64,000 nucleotides of DNA from JACJWR01 sp964474045. Its GTDB lineage: Bacteria > Actinomycetota > Actinomycetes > S36-B12 > UBA10799. Shown here piece by piece: positions 25,265-33,493 of this stretch. The translations under genes and the position numbers were made by a program. The notes under the pieces are model-generated. The model searched no databases, was not told where the DNA came from, and saw nothing but the letters and a program-made list of their open reading frames with translations. The stretch is taken from the NCBI GenBank assembly GCA_964474045.1, contig CAYYRC010000003.1, positions 62,001 through 126,000 on the forward strand, in the 5' to 3' direction. Position 1 is the stretch's first letter; the number at the start of each line of letters is the position of its first letter.

Positions 25265-26240
25265 GCGCTCGTCCAAGAAGACGCCGCCCCGGCCGCAACC
25301 GGCCGGCGGAGCGCGGCAGGCCGCCGCCGATCTGGCAACAGCGGAACTCATCAACGGTCTGCCGGCGGGCAAGCGGCGCGCCCGCGAGGCCCTGGCCGAC
25401 GTGGCGCACGAGCCGGGCGCCGCCAAGCCGGACCCGATACTGATCGCCGACGGTATCGTCCGACGCTTCGGCGGGCTGGTCGCCGTCGACGTCGAGCACT
25501 TGGAGGTTCAGCGTGGCGCGATCACAGCGCTGATCGGCCCCAACGGCGCGGGCAAGACCACTTTCTTCAACCTCCTGACCGGCTTCGACCAGCCCAACGA
25601 GGGTCGCTGGTCGTTCAACGGCATCGAGCTCAAGGGCAAGGCCGCCTACAAGGTGGCCCGGCTGGGCATGGTGCGCACCTTCCAGCTGACCAAGGCGCTC
25701 AGCCGGATGAAGGTAATCGACAACATGAGTCTGGGCGCGACGGACCAGCGCGGTGAGCACTTCCTCGCCGCACTCGTACCGGGTTTGTGGCGCCGGCAGG
25801 AGCGCGCCATCGAGGCCAAGGCGGACGGGCTGCTCAAGCAGTTCAAGCTGGACTCCAAGCGGGAGGACTTCGCCGGGTCGCTGTCCGGGGGTCAGCGCAA
25901 GCTGCTCGAGATGGCTCGCGCCCTCATGACCGACCCTGACCTGGTGATGCTCGACGAGCCCATGGCCGGGGTGAACCCGGCGCTGACGCAGTCGCTGCTC
26001 GGACACATCATGGACCTGCGCGAGCAGGGCATGTCGGTGGTATTCGTGGAGCACGACATGGACGTCGTGCGGACCATCAGCGACTGGGTGGTGGTCATGG
26101 GCCAGGGCAAGATCATCGCCGAGGGCCCACCGGACGCCGTGATGCGCAACCCCGCCGTCATCGATGCCTACCTGGGAACCCACCACGACAAGGCGTTGAC
26201 AGCCACCGGCGAGTCGCTGTCCTACTCGGAGATGGAGTAG
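25254..26240 (+). CDS. livG: LivG-type ABC ATPase with N-terminal extension
   Basis: A 328-residue ATPase of the importer. The ABC domain starts at ~62 with Walker A GPNGAGKTT, signature LSGGQRKLLEMARALM, Walker B LVMLDEPMAGVNP and the switch His in VEHDMDVV. The first ~60 residues are a Lys/Pro-rich, probably disordered extension without a match that I know; most LivG proteins lack it. The late YLGTHHDKAL region is typical of LivG. It lies between livM and livF with a start overlap to the former. Confidence 0.9.
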   Translation: MPDKRSSKKTPPRPQPAGGARQAAADLATAELINGLPAGKRRAREALADVAHEPGAAKPDPILIADGIVRRFGGLVAVDVEHLEVQRGAITALIGPNGAGKTTFFNLLTGFDQPNEGRWSFNGIELKGKAAYKVARLGMVRTFQLTKALSRMKVIDNMSLGATDQRGEHFLAALVPGLWRRQERAIEAKADGLLKQFKLDSKREDFAGSLSGGQRKLLEMARALMTDPDLVMLDEPMAGVNPALTQSLLGHIMDLREQGMSVVFVEHDMDVVRTISDWVVVMGQGKIIAEGPPDAVMRNPAVIDAYLGTHHDKALTATGESLSYSEME

Positions 26241-26244
26241 CCGC

Positions 26245-27099
26245 ATGAGCGTCTCCCCCAACGACCCAGCGGAGTTCGAGCGCGAGATCGACCTGGACGC
26301 GCAGCAGCGCGGCGGGCACGGGCGGCACGAGGGGTCCACGGCCCATCTGGACCGCACGGAGCACCTGGACAAGGCCAAGGACGCGGTCGTCCGCATGGAC
26401 CAGATCGTGGCTGGCTATATCCCCGGCGTGAACATCATCAACGGCGCGGACCTCTACGCCCGCAAGGGCGAGCTCGTCGGCATCATCGGTCCCAACGGGG
26501 CGGGCAAGTCCACACTGCTCAAGGCCCTGTTCGGGCTGGTCAAAGTCAGCTCCGGCCGCGTCACGCTGGGCGAGGAGGACATCACCAACATGCGCGCCGA
26601 CGAGCTCGTCGCGCGCGGCATCGGCTTCGTGCCGCAGACCAACAACGTTTTCCCCTCGCTGACCATCGAGGAGAACCTGCAGATGGGCTGCTTCCAGCGG
26701 CCGTCGGTCTTCGCCGAGCGGTTCGAGTTCGTTTCCGGGCTGTTCCCGGCCCTTGCGGACAGGCGCAAGCAGCGGGCAGGGTCACTGTCCGGCGGCGAGC
26801 GCCAGATGGTCGCCATGGGCCGCGCGCTGATGATGGATCCCTCCGTGCTGCTGCTCGACGAGCCCAGTGCCGGACTGTCCCCGGCACTCACCGACGAGGC
26901 GTTCGTCCGGGTGAAGGAGATCAACGCGACGGGAGTGACAGTGATCATGGTCGAGCAGAACGCGGCCCGTTGTCTGCAGATCGTGGATCGCGCCTACGTG
27001 CTCGATCAGGGTCGCAACGCCTACACGGGCACCGGCCGGGCGCTGGCGAACGACCCCAAGGTGATCGAGCTCTACCTGGGGACGCTGGCCAAGGCCTAG
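26245..27099 (+). CDS. livF: LivF-type ABC ATPase
   Basis: A 284-residue second ATPase. The ABC domain begins at ~46 (RMDQIVAGYIPGVNIINGADL). It contains Walker A GPNGAGKST, signature LSGGERQMVAMGRALM, Walker B VLLLDEPSAGLSP and the terminal ELYLGTLAKA typical of LivF. Residues 1-45 are a charged His-rich extension, paralleling the extension in livG. Start four bases after livG. It ends the plus-strand liv run; a 383-base gap with repeat element A follows. Confidence 0.9.
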   Translation: MSVSPNDPAEFEREIDLDAQQRGGHGRHEGSTAHLDRTEHLDKAKDAVVRMDQIVAGYIPGVNIINGADLYARKGELVGIIGPNGAGKSTLLKALFGLVKVSSGRVTLGEEDITNMRADELVARGIGFVPQTNNVFPSLTIEENLQMGCFQRPSVFAERFEFVSGLFPALADRRKQRAGSLSGGERQMVAMGRALMMDPSVLLLDEPSAGLSPALTDEAFVRVKEINATGVTVIMVEQNAARCLQIVDRAYVLDQGRNAYTGTGRALANDPKVIELYLGTLAKA

Positions 27100-27184
27100 T
27101 CGCGCGGTCAGGCCCCCGCCACCACCAACAGCCCAACGGTGGACCGATTCCCGCGGGTCGCGATCACGAAGCCAATACTCAGAT

Positions 27185-27339
27185 CGCACTGCGAACTGCG
27201 GTTTTCGATGGGCTCCTGGTGGCCTTGGGCAAGGACCGCACTCCGAACAGAGGTTTACGGCACGATTTCGGGAGCGTAAACCTCACCCCGGAGTGCGTTC
27301 GACTGGCAGGGCCGAAATAGACCACACTTCAGAGTGCGA
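27185..27339. repeat. Four-motif intergenic repeat element, copy A
   Basis: Two direct motifs, CGCACTGCGAACTGCGGTTT (27185) and CGCACTCCGAACAGAGGTTT (27237), are followed by two inverted ones, AAACCTCACCCCGGAGTGCG (27278) and GACCACACTTCAGAGTGCGA (27320). Start-to-start steps are 52, 41 and 42 bases. The same layout occurs at 43555 and 47202. It lies in the 383-base gap between the converging ends of livF and the AbiEi/DUF559-like gene; the rest of that gap shows nothing I can support. Confidence 0.85.
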
Positions 27340-27482
27340 TCAGAGCACCGACGGGCCTGCACAGCCCCAGGTATCCCATTCCGGAGCTTGTCCCGCCAGG
27401 CCGGCCGGGATCCGGAGGTGGGGGTAGGTGATCCGCCCGAACGTCGGGCGACTGGGAATAGTAGCCGCTCGCGGGTAGCGGA

Positions 27483-28475
27483 TCACCCGACCCAACCGTG
27501 CGCACGAAGGCGCGCCGCGATCCGCGCAAGTACCGGGGCAGGGCGGTACATCATGTCCCGGGCCTGCCAGCGGATTACTTCGACTCCGGCCTGCTGCAAC
27601 TGGTGCTGCCGCTCGGCCTCGCGCACCAGGACACCATCGTCGGCCCCGAAAGTCCCGTCGTACTTGGCTCTGCCGTCGCATTCCCCCGCGACGCCGAACT
27701 CGTCCCACCAGAAGTCGACGTAAACGGAGCCGCCCGGCAACGTGAATCCTCGCTGACAGTCCGGTGCCACCATGCCGGCCTCGACGATCCGGCCGTACGA
27801 CAGCGACTCGGCGGGCGACTCACGGCGCGGATCGGTCAGTCCGATCACCCGCGACGCCGCGCGTTGCCAATGCAGGGGCGTCACACAGGCCTCCTGCAGC
27901 GTTCGCGCGGCCAGGTAGTGGATTCGCTGGTTGCGCGGGCCCCGCAGGTTCCCAGCCGACACGTGTCCGGCCAGGGACGCCCGCGCGACCGTATCGCTCA
28001 CCATGAGCGCCTCGGCCAGCGGCAGTTCACAGGCGAGGTCCACTGCCGTCCGGGCAGCCGAGGTGACGCGGACATCCCCCGCCAGGGGGTGCGACACAGT
28101 GGACACCGCCGCCGGGGGAAGCGCTCGCAGCACGATGCGCGGGTTGCCGCCGCTGCGTCTGGTCGGAGTGGGAGATCGGGTGAAAGTGGGCATCCCGGCA
28201 GCCGCTGAAGGGCCATCCAGGAGGGGAAGCCCCAGTAGCAGGGCCGCCGAGGTGTGGCTGGCCACCAGATCTGGGCGCAGCATCTGCGTGGCTGCGACGC
28301 TCAGCGCGTGCCGCTCGCGAGCATCCGAAGGCAGCTGCGCGGTGGCGAGGTACACCCCGCGCACAATCCGGATGACGTCCCCCCGAGCCACGGCTCGTCG
28401 CAGCACGTCGGGTGCCACACCGACATCTCTGGGCCGGAAGAGGACGGTAGGCGGTTGCCACAGTGGTCTGCCCAT
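27483..28475 (-). CDS. AbiEi-antitoxin-like/DUF559 domain protein
   Basis: A ~330-residue protein. The N-terminal part (LFRPRDVGVAPDVLRRAVARGDVIRIVRGVYL) is a winged-helix domain of the AbiEi antitoxin type. The C-terminal part (YVDFWWDEFGVAGECDGRAKYD and RQHQLQQAGVEVIRWQARDM) matches the DUF559/Vsr-like restriction-endonuclease fold, with Asp, Glu and a Lys near the metal site. Such solitary proteins are widespread in actinobacteria; a true type IV toxin-antitoxin system would need an AbiEii nucleotidyltransferase, which is absent here. The start is uncertain: ATG 28475 or GTG 28523, neither with a good ribosome site. It interrupts the liv genes. Confidence 0.68.
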   Translation of the reverse strand: MGRPLWQPPTVLFRPRDVGVAPDVLRRAVARGDVIRIVRGVYLATAQLPSDARERHALSVAATQMLRPDLVASHTSAALLLGLPLLDGPSAAAGMPTFTRSPTPTRRSGGNPRIVLRALPPAAVSTVSHPLAGDVRVTSAARTAVDLACELPLAEALMVSDTVARASLAGHVSAGNLRGPRNQRIHYLAARTLQEACVTPLHWQRAASRVIGLTDPRRESPAESLSYGRIVEAGMVAPDCQRGFTLPGGSVYVDFWWDEFGVAGECDGRAKYDGTFGADDGVLVREAERQHQLQQAGVEVIRWQARDMMYRPAPVLARIAARLRAHGWVG

Positions 28476-28591
28476 GGGCGGGAGCCTGCCCGATGGAGGC
28501 GAGCCCCTGGTGGGGTCGTCCACAGGGAGCCTGGGTGACTGCGCGCCTCAGGTGCCGCCGCGAATGCCGGCGGCCGGGGTCAGACGTACGT

Positions 28592-28626
28592 GGTCCCCGC
28601 CGCATCGATGGGATGCGACGGGGACC
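28592..28626. terminator. Hairpin terminator downstream of livK
   Basis: A 15-base-pair stem (28592-28606 with 28612-28626, one wobble) with a five-base loop lies 36 bases beyond the livK stop. No U-tract follows on the minus strand. Confidence 0.65.
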
Positions 28627-28661
28627 AACCGACACCTGGGCCCGCGGAAGGCCGTGGGTCG

Positions 28662-29981
28662 CTAGCTGGCGCTCGCGCTCGCGCTGCCGGAAGAGGATCC
28701 GGTGCTTGCGGGCACGTCCGCCACCACGGTGTTGTTCAGCGTGTACTTGTTGTCCGGGCCGAACACGTACACGCCCATAGCCGCACGGCTGGGGTCGCCG
28801 TTGGCGTCGAGGTTGATGGGTCCCGACTGGCCCTCGTAGTTGATGGTCTTGCCGGCGTTCAGCAGCTCAAGGCAGGCGGTGAAGGTGCTGCAGACCTCAC
28901 CCTCGTTGTTGGCGCCCGAGACCTTGGCGATGTTCTGCGCGATGGCGGTACCGGAGTCGTTCTTGCCGAAGATGGCAGCAAGGGCGATGAGGTTCACGGC
29001 GTCGTAGGCCTCGGCGGCGTAGGTGAAGTCCGTCAGGTTGGGGTTGACGGTGGCCAGCTGCGCGCGGAAGGCGTCCGAGGGCTTGGCGCCCGGCGTCGTG
29101 CCCTTCACACCTGTCATGGTGCCCTCGGGCAGCCCTTCGGCCAGGGTGTTGGACAGGTTGCCGTCGACCAGGTACAGCTGCACCTGCTGCGGACCCACGT
29201 TCTGCTTGATCATCTCGGCCAGGATCTTCTTCGACTCGTCGAAGCCGATCAGCACGATGCCATCCGGGTTGGTGGCCTTGCACTTGCTGACCTCGGCCTC
29301 GAAGGACGCGGCCTTCGGGTCGTAGATGATCGTGTCGGTGACATTGCCACCGGCCTCGGTGAACACCTGGTCCACGACGTTGGCCAGACCCTCGCCGTAG
29401 GCGTCCTGCAGCGCCATGATGCAGATGTTCTGCTTCCCGTCGGCCAGCGCCTGGTCGGCGAGCACCTTGCCCTGCAGCGTGTCCGGGGGCGCGGTGCGGA
29501 AGTACAGGCCCTTGTCGGGGTAGTCGGTCAGCTTGGTCGAGGTGTTGGCGGGCGAGACCATCACGACGCCGGCGTTGGTGACCTTGTCGATCACCGAGAG
29601 CGTCACCGACGAGGAGGCCGCGCCGACGATGGCGTCGACGCCCTGCGAGATCTCGCGGTCCACGGTCTGCGCTGCGATGTTGGTGGAGGTGTCGCCGGAG
29701 TCACCGGTTACCGAGTCCACAGGCTTCCCGTTCACGCCCCCGGCGGCGTTGATCTCCTGGATGGCCAGGTCGACGCCGGCGAACTCGGGCGGGCCGAGGA
29801 AGGCCAGGGAGCCGGTCTGCGGCAGCAGGGTGCCGATGATGAGCGTGCCGTTGCCCGAGGCGGGAGCCGCCGATGCGCTGCTCGACCCGCCGCTGCTGGC
29901 GCTGTTGCCGCTGCACGCGGCAAGGGCCAGACCGACGGTTCCGAGCACAACGGCGGAGCGAACAACCTTGGTGCTGGTCAT
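28662..29981 (-). CDS. livK: LivK-type substrate-binding lipoprotein
   Basis: A 439-residue binding protein for the importer encoded at 22.8-27.1 kb. The signal sequence ends in a lipobox (LGTVGLALAACSGN, Cys near residue 23), so it is anchored to the membrane and a likely substrate of Lnt. A Ser/Ala-rich linker is followed by the periplasmic-binding-protein type I fold (TLIIGTLLPQTGSLAFLGPPE, GVDLAIQEINAAGGVNGKPV). The C-terminus is Ser/Ala repeats. The ATG at 29981 has a GGAGGA site seven bases upstream. Ligand could be branched-chain amino acids, other amino acids or amides; sequence does not decide. Confidence 0.88.
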   Translation of the reverse strand: MTSTKVVRSAVVLGTVGLALAACSGNSASSGGSSSASAAPASGNGTLIIGTLLPQTGSLAFLGPPEFAGVDLAIQEINAAGGVNGKPVDSVTGDSGDTSTNIAAQTVDREISQGVDAIVGAASSSVTLSVIDKVTNAGVVMVSPANTSTKLTDYPDKGLYFRTAPPDTLQGKVLADQALADGKQNICIMALQDAYGEGLANVVDQVFTEAGGNVTDTIIYDPKAASFEAEVSKCKATNPDGIVLIGFDESKKILAEMIKQNVGPQQVQLYLVDGNLSNTLAEGLPEGTMTGVKGTTPGAKPSDAFRAQLATVNPNLTDFTYAAEAYDAVNLIALAAIFGKNDSGTAIAQNIAKVSGANNEGEVCSTFTACLELLNAGKTINYEGQSGPINLDANGDPSRAAMGVYVFGPDNKYTLNNTVVADVPASTGSSSGSASASAS

Positions 29982-30165
29982 ATGTCCTCCAGAAGTGGAT
30001 GGGGACCCCTCGGTGGGATCCGCCCGCCATGAGCGGCGGATAGCCGAAAGTAGCGCCCCAAGGACCCTTGACCCACGAGGCGACGCGGCGTGTTCGCATC
30101 TGGTGACAGGAAATCTGTGAACCAGCGCCATCACCTCCCACGCGCGAGCCGCGGGCCCTGGGCCG

Positions 30166-30741
30166 TCAGTCGCGCTTGCGCTCGGCCAGGATCGCCTCGG
30201 CGACAGCGGCCATGCTCGTCCGACGGTCCATCGCGGTGCGCCGGAGCCAGGCGAACGCGGCCTCTTCATCCAGGCCCAGCCTGGCCTGGATGACCGCCTT
30301 GGCCCGCTCGATCACCTTCCGCTCGGTCATCCGGGCGTGCAGGTCGCGCACCTGGGCGCTCAACTCCGCGATGTCGCGGCTGCGCGCGAGCGCCATCTCG
30401 ATCGCGGGCACCAAGTCGCCCGGCACGACCGGCTTCACCAGGTAGGCGCCGGCGCCGGCATCCCGGGCACGCCCGATGAGGTCTGCCTCGCTGTAGGCGG
30501 TGAGCATCACCACCGCCGTGGAACCGGCCCCCCGGATCAACTCCGCGGCGGTCAGACCGTCCATCGCCGGCATCCTGACGTCCAGCAGCACCACGTCGGG
30601 GGCCTGCAGCCGCACGAGCTCGACGGCGGCCTCGCCAGTCGACGCCTGACCCACGACCTCGTAGCCCGCATCGGCGAGCATCTCGACCAGATCTGCGCGG
30701 ATGAGAGCCTCATCCTCCGCGACCACGACCCTCACCGCCAT
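30166..30741 (-). CDS. pdtaR: ANTAR-domain response regulator (PdtaR-like)
   Basis: A 191-residue response regulator. The receiver domain has the acidic pocket VAEDEA (Glu9, Asp10), the phospho-acceptor Asp54 in LLDVRMP, the Thr/Ala switch in LTAYSE and Lys103. A short coiled coil (DIAELSAQVRDLHARM) leads to the C-terminal ANTAR RNA-binding domain (ERAKAVIQARLGLDEEAAFAWLRRTAMD). ANTAR regulators act by binding paired RNA hairpins and preventing termination. The closest known relative is mycobacterial PdtaR (Rv1626), partner of kinase PdtaS, which is not in this window. The start gives a leaderless layout. Confidence 0.88.
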   Translation of the reverse strand: MAVRVVVAEDEALIRADLVEMLADAGYEVVGQASTGEAAVELVRLQAPDVVLLDVRMPAMDGLTAAELIRGAGSTAVVMLTAYSEADLIGRARDAGAGAYLVKPVVPGDLVPAIEMALARSRDIAELSAQVRDLHARMTERKVIERAKAVIQARLGLDEEAAFAWLRRTAMDRRTSMAAVAEAILAERKRD

Positions 30742-30748
30742 GGACCCC

Positions 30749-30754
30749 AGGGTA
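30749..30754 (-). promoter_or_regulatory. -10 hexamer TACCCT, leaderless start of the ANTAR regulator gene
   Basis: On the minus strand TACCCT is seven bases from the ATG at 30741. The tRNA gene begins 14 bases away on the other strand. Confidence 0.45.
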
Positions 30755-30768
30755 GGCTTGCCCCCGCC

Positions 30769-30842
30769 GCCCCTGTAGACCAACCGGCAGAGTCACGGGC
30801 CTCAAAATCCCGCCAGTGTGGGTTCGAATCCCACCGGGGGCA
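30769..30842 (+). tRNA. tRNA with CAA anticodon (Leu by anticodon; short variable loop)
   Basis: The acceptor stem GCCCCTG pairs with CGGGGGC, followed by discriminator A; CCA is not encoded. A three-pair D stem (GAC/GTC) encloses a loop with GG. The anticodon loop is CTCAAAA, reading CAA at 34-36, on a stem CGGGC/TCCCG whose last pair is a C-T mismatch. The T arm GTGGG-TTCGAAT-CCCAC is perfect. Between anticodon and T arms there are only five bases (CCAGT). Leucine tRNAs normally have a long variable arm, so the anticodon and the class I shape disagree. Confidence 0.85.
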
Positions 30843-30884
30843 CAACAGAAGGACGCTCCGGCCGTATCGTCGCGCCGCGGGCGC

Positions 30885-31298
30885 CTACTCCTGCGCCAGC
30901 CGCGGCTTGACCTCCACGATCCGCGCCAGCAGCCCGTTGACGAAGGGCCCCGAGTCGTCAGTCGACAGGTCCGTGGCCATGCCGACCGCCTCCGAGATCG
31001 CCACCACGTCGGGAACGTCATCGGCCCAAAGCAGCTCCCAGACGCCGATGCGCAGCACGTTCCTGTCCACGGCAGGCATCCGGTCCAGCGTCCACCCCAC
31101 GGCATAGGTCTCGATGAGCTCGTCGATGCGCTCCCGGTGGGCGACGACGCCCTCGACGATCTGGCGCGTGTAGGGATTGAGCGGATGCTCGGACGTCGCG
31201 GCGGTCAGCTCCAGCTCGACCATGGCATCCTGCCGGCCCACCTCGGAGCCGAAGAGCACGTCCAACGCCCGCTTGCGAGCCTTGCTCCGAGCGGCCAT
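30885..31298 (-). CDS. nusB: transcription antitermination factor NusB
   Basis: A 137-residue all-helical RNA-binding protein that with S10 (NusE) binds boxA in rRNA leader transcripts. Family features: KARKRALDVLFGSEV at the N-terminus, VEGVVAHRERIDELIETYAVGWTLDRMPAVDRNVLRIGVWELLW in the centre (cited by position ~48-91), and the final FVNGLLARIV. It follows efp by 36 bases and is the last gene of the aro-pepQ-efp-nusB run. It converges with the tRNA gene. Confidence 0.92.
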   Translation of the reverse strand: MAARSKARKRALDVLFGSEVGRQDAMVELELTAATSEHPLNPYTRQIVEGVVAHRERIDELIETYAVGWTLDRMPAVDRNVLRIGVWELLWADDVPDVVAISEAVGMATDLSTDDSGPFVNGLLARIVEVKPRLAQE

Positions 31299-31334
31299 CA
31301 GCGGCGCGAGGCGCCGGCGAAGGCCGCCGGCCGC

Positions 31335-31892
31335 TCAGGCACGGCCCAGGTACGAGCCGTCGCGGGTGTCCACCCGGATCCGCTCGCCCGACTCCAGGAA
31401 GAGCGGCACGGCGATCTCGGCCCCGGTCTCCAGGCGCGCCGGCTTGGTGCCGCCGGTGGAGCGGTCCCCCTGCAGGCCGGGCTCGGTGTACTCCACGAGC
31501 AGCTCCACCGACGCCGGGAGCTCGATGTAGAGCGGCTCGCCCTCGTGCACGGCGACGATGGCCTCCTGGTTCTCCAGCAGGTACTTGGCGCCGTCGCCGA
31601 CGACCGCCTCGCTGACCGGCAGCTGGTCGTAGGTCTGCACGTCCATGAAGACCCAGTCGGTGCCGTCCTTGTAGAGGTACTGCATCGTGCGCTTGTCGAC
31701 GGTGGCGGTCTCGACCTTCACACCGGCGTTGAAGGTGCGGTCGACGACCTTGCCCGACAGCACGTTCTTCAGCTTGGTGCGCACGAAGGCGCCGCCCTTG
31801 CCAGGCTTGACGTGCTGGAACTCCACCACCGTCCAGAGCTGGCCGTCGATGTTGAGGACCAGGCCGTTCTTGAGGTCGTTCGTGGTGGCCAT
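31335..31892 (-). CDS. efp: translation elongation factor P
   Basis: A 185-residue three-domain factor that relieves ribosome stalling at polyproline. Domain I has VKPGKGGAFVRTKLKN with Lys32 at the tip that reaches the peptidyl-transfer centre. Domains II and III follow (YLYKDGTDWVFMD, GDRSTGGTKPARLETGAEI, VDTRDGSYLGRA). No modification enzyme gene is adjacent, consistent with actinobacterial EF-P acting with an unmodified Lys. Between pepQ and nusB in the usual order. Relevant clients here include the proline-rich PilT, PilN and GH16 linkers. Confidence 0.94.
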   Translation of the reverse strand: MATTNDLKNGLVLNIDGQLWTVVEFQHVKPGKGGAFVRTKLKNVLSGKVVDRTFNAGVKVETATVDKRTMQYLYKDGTDWVFMDVQTYDQLPVSEAVVGDGAKYLLENQEAIVAVHEGEPLYIELPASVELLVEYTEPGLQGDRSTGGTKPARLETGAEIAVPLFLESGERIRVDTRDGSYLGRA

Positions 31893-31931
31893 GTTCGCCT
31901 TTCTGAGGATGGTCGTCGTGGCAGGCGCCGG

Positions 31932-33035
31932 TTAGCCCACGCGCAGGAGTTTGCGCGGGAACTCGGTGAGGATCTCCAGCCCATCCGGCTGGATCACACA
32001 GGTGTCCTCGATCCGAACTCCGCCCTTGCCGGGGATGTAGACACCTGGCTCGACGGTGAACGGAACGGACTCCTCGAGTGTACCGGCCGAGGACGCCCCG
32101 AGCAGGGGTGCCTCGTGGACGTTGAGGCCGATGCCGTGGCCGAGGCCGTGGACGAAGTACTCGGCCAGATCGGCCTTGGTGATGACTTTGCGCGCGGCTG
32201 CATCGATGGCCGAGGTCTTGGCGCCGGCTTTGGCGGCATCGCGCGCGGACGCGGCGGCCCGCTTGACCGCGAAGTACGCGTCCGCCTGCCAGTCCTCCGG
32301 CTCGGCCGCCACGATGAACGTGCGCGTGCAGTCCGCCCGGTATCCCTCGGACATGGCCCCGAAGTCGATCGTGAGCAGGTCGCCGGCCTCGATGGCTCGG
32401 GTCGTGGGCTGGTGGTGGGGCCGGCCCCCGTTGGGCCCTGAGGCCACGATGGTGGGGAAGGCCCGGTCCTCGGAGCCGAGGTCGCCCATGATGGCCTCGA
32501 GGGTGCGCGCCACGTGGAGCTCGGACATCCCGACCTCGATCATGCCCTGGAGCTTCCGCAGCGCGTCGGTGGACACCTTGGCCGCCTTGCGCATGCGGTC
32601 GAGCTCGTAGAGCTCCTTCACCATGCGCAGCTCTCGCAGCGGCGACTCGACCTCCTGCACCCGCACGCCGAACATCGCGGGGTGCGCGCTGATCGTGCGG
32701 AACTGCTGCAGCGTCAATGACAGCGGGTCCACGCCCAGGGCTGTCGCCGAGTTCTCCCGAAGCCGCAGCAGGAGCTGCTCGATGAGGTCGCGGGTGATGA
32801 TGATCTCGGCATCCGGGCATTCCGCCGCGGACTGGTCGGCGTACCGGCCGTCCGTGGCCAGCAGCGGCGCGCCGCTGGTGATCGCGAGGGCGGCCCCGTT
32901 CGAGCCGGAGAAGCCGGTCAGCCAGCGGACGTCGGCCGGGTCGGTGAGCAGCAGGGCGCCGAGGTCCTCCGCCTTCATCTGCTCTGCGAGCTGCAGCCAA
33001 CGGCTGCGCAGCACGTTGCGCTTGAGCTTGCTCAT
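31932..33035 (-). CDS. pepQ: Xaa-Pro dipeptidase/aminopeptidase (M24)
   Basis: A 367-residue M24 peptidase, the one with the conserved position between aroQ and efp. The catalytic domain shows the metal ligands in LTIDFGAMSEGYRADCTRTF (two Asp), VHGLGHGIGLNVHEAP (His), FTVEPGVYIPG (Glu) and VRIEDTCVI (Glu). The ATG overlaps the aroQ stop (ATGA). Distinct in sequence from the M24 enzyme at 1344-2471. Confidence 0.87.
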   Translation of the reverse strand: MSKLKRNVLRSRWLQLAEQMKAEDLGALLLTDPADVRWLTGFSGSNGAALAITSGAPLLATDGRYADQSAAECPDAEIIITRDLIEQLLLRLRENSATALGVDPLSLTLQQFRTISAHPAMFGVRVQEVESPLRELRMVKELYELDRMRKAAKVSTDALRKLQGMIEVGMSELHVARTLEAIMGDLGSEDRAFPTIVASGPNGGRPHHQPTTRAIEAGDLLTIDFGAMSEGYRADCTRTFIVAAEPEDWQADAYFAVKRAAASARDAAKAGAKTSAIDAAARKVITKADLAEYFVHGLGHGIGLNVHEAPLLGASSAGTLEESVPFTVEPGVYIPGKGGVRIEDTCVIQPDGLEILTEFPRKLLRVG

Positions 33036-33493
33036 GACAGGAGTCCCCTTACGGCCCGCAGCGCGAGCAGATAGGAATCGATACCGAACCCGGCGATTGT
33101 GCCCGACGCCACCCCGGAGATCACCGACGTGTGTCGAAACTCCTCGCGCGCGGCCGGGTTGCTGAGGTGCACCTCGACCAGGGGCGCCGTGCGCTGGGCC
33201 GCGGCGTCGCGCAGGCCGTACGAGTAGTGCGTGAAGGCCGCAGGGTTGAGCACGACCGGCATGCGGGCGTCGGCGGCCTCGTGCAACCACCCGATGAGGG
33301 TCGCCTCGTCATCGGTCTGGCGCACGTCCGCGCACAGGCCCAGCGCGGCTGCCTCTGCCTCGCAAGCCGCCGCCACTTCGGCCAGCGTCATGGCGCCATA
33401 GATCTCCGGCTCGCGGGTACCCAGCCGGGCGAGGTTGGGCCCGTTGAGGACGAGCACCGTGGTTGCCTCGGCCGCAGGTGCCGATTCAGTCAT
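33032..33493 (-). CDS. aroQ: type II 3-dehydroquinate dehydratase
   Basis: A 153-residue type II dehydroquinase, third step of the shikimate pathway. Signatures: VLNGPNLARLGTREPEIYG (active-site Arg and Tyr on the flexible lid), NPAAFTHYSYGLRDA with the catalytic His region, and EVHLSNPAAREEFRHTSVISG. The start overlaps the end of aroB and the stop overlaps pepQ, so translation is coupled through the operon. Confidence 0.94.
   Translation of the reverse strand: MTESAPAAEATTVLVLNGPNLARLGTREPEIYGAMTLAEVAAACEAEAAALGLCADVRQTDDEATLIGWLHEAADARMPVVLNPAAFTHYSYGLRDAAAQRTAPLVEVHLSNPAAREEFRHTSVISGVASGTIAGFGIDSYLLALRAVRGLLS

Noticed and set aside
27185..27339. Element A as an ordinary bidirectional terminator for livF and the AbiEi-like gene
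   Set aside because: The same array occurs at 43.6 kb between divergent genes, where termination makes no sense, and the uneven 52/41 spacing does not give one continuous stem.
27483..28475. A type IV AbiE toxin-antitoxin system
   Set aside because: Only an AbiEi-like N-terminal domain is present, fused to a DUF559-like nuclease fold; there is no AbiEii nucleotidyltransferase gene next to it.
28590..30032. A 480-codon plus-strand frame opposite livK
   Set aside because: It is antisense to a complete lipoprotein gene with ribosome site and conserved fold; composition is that of a shadow frame.
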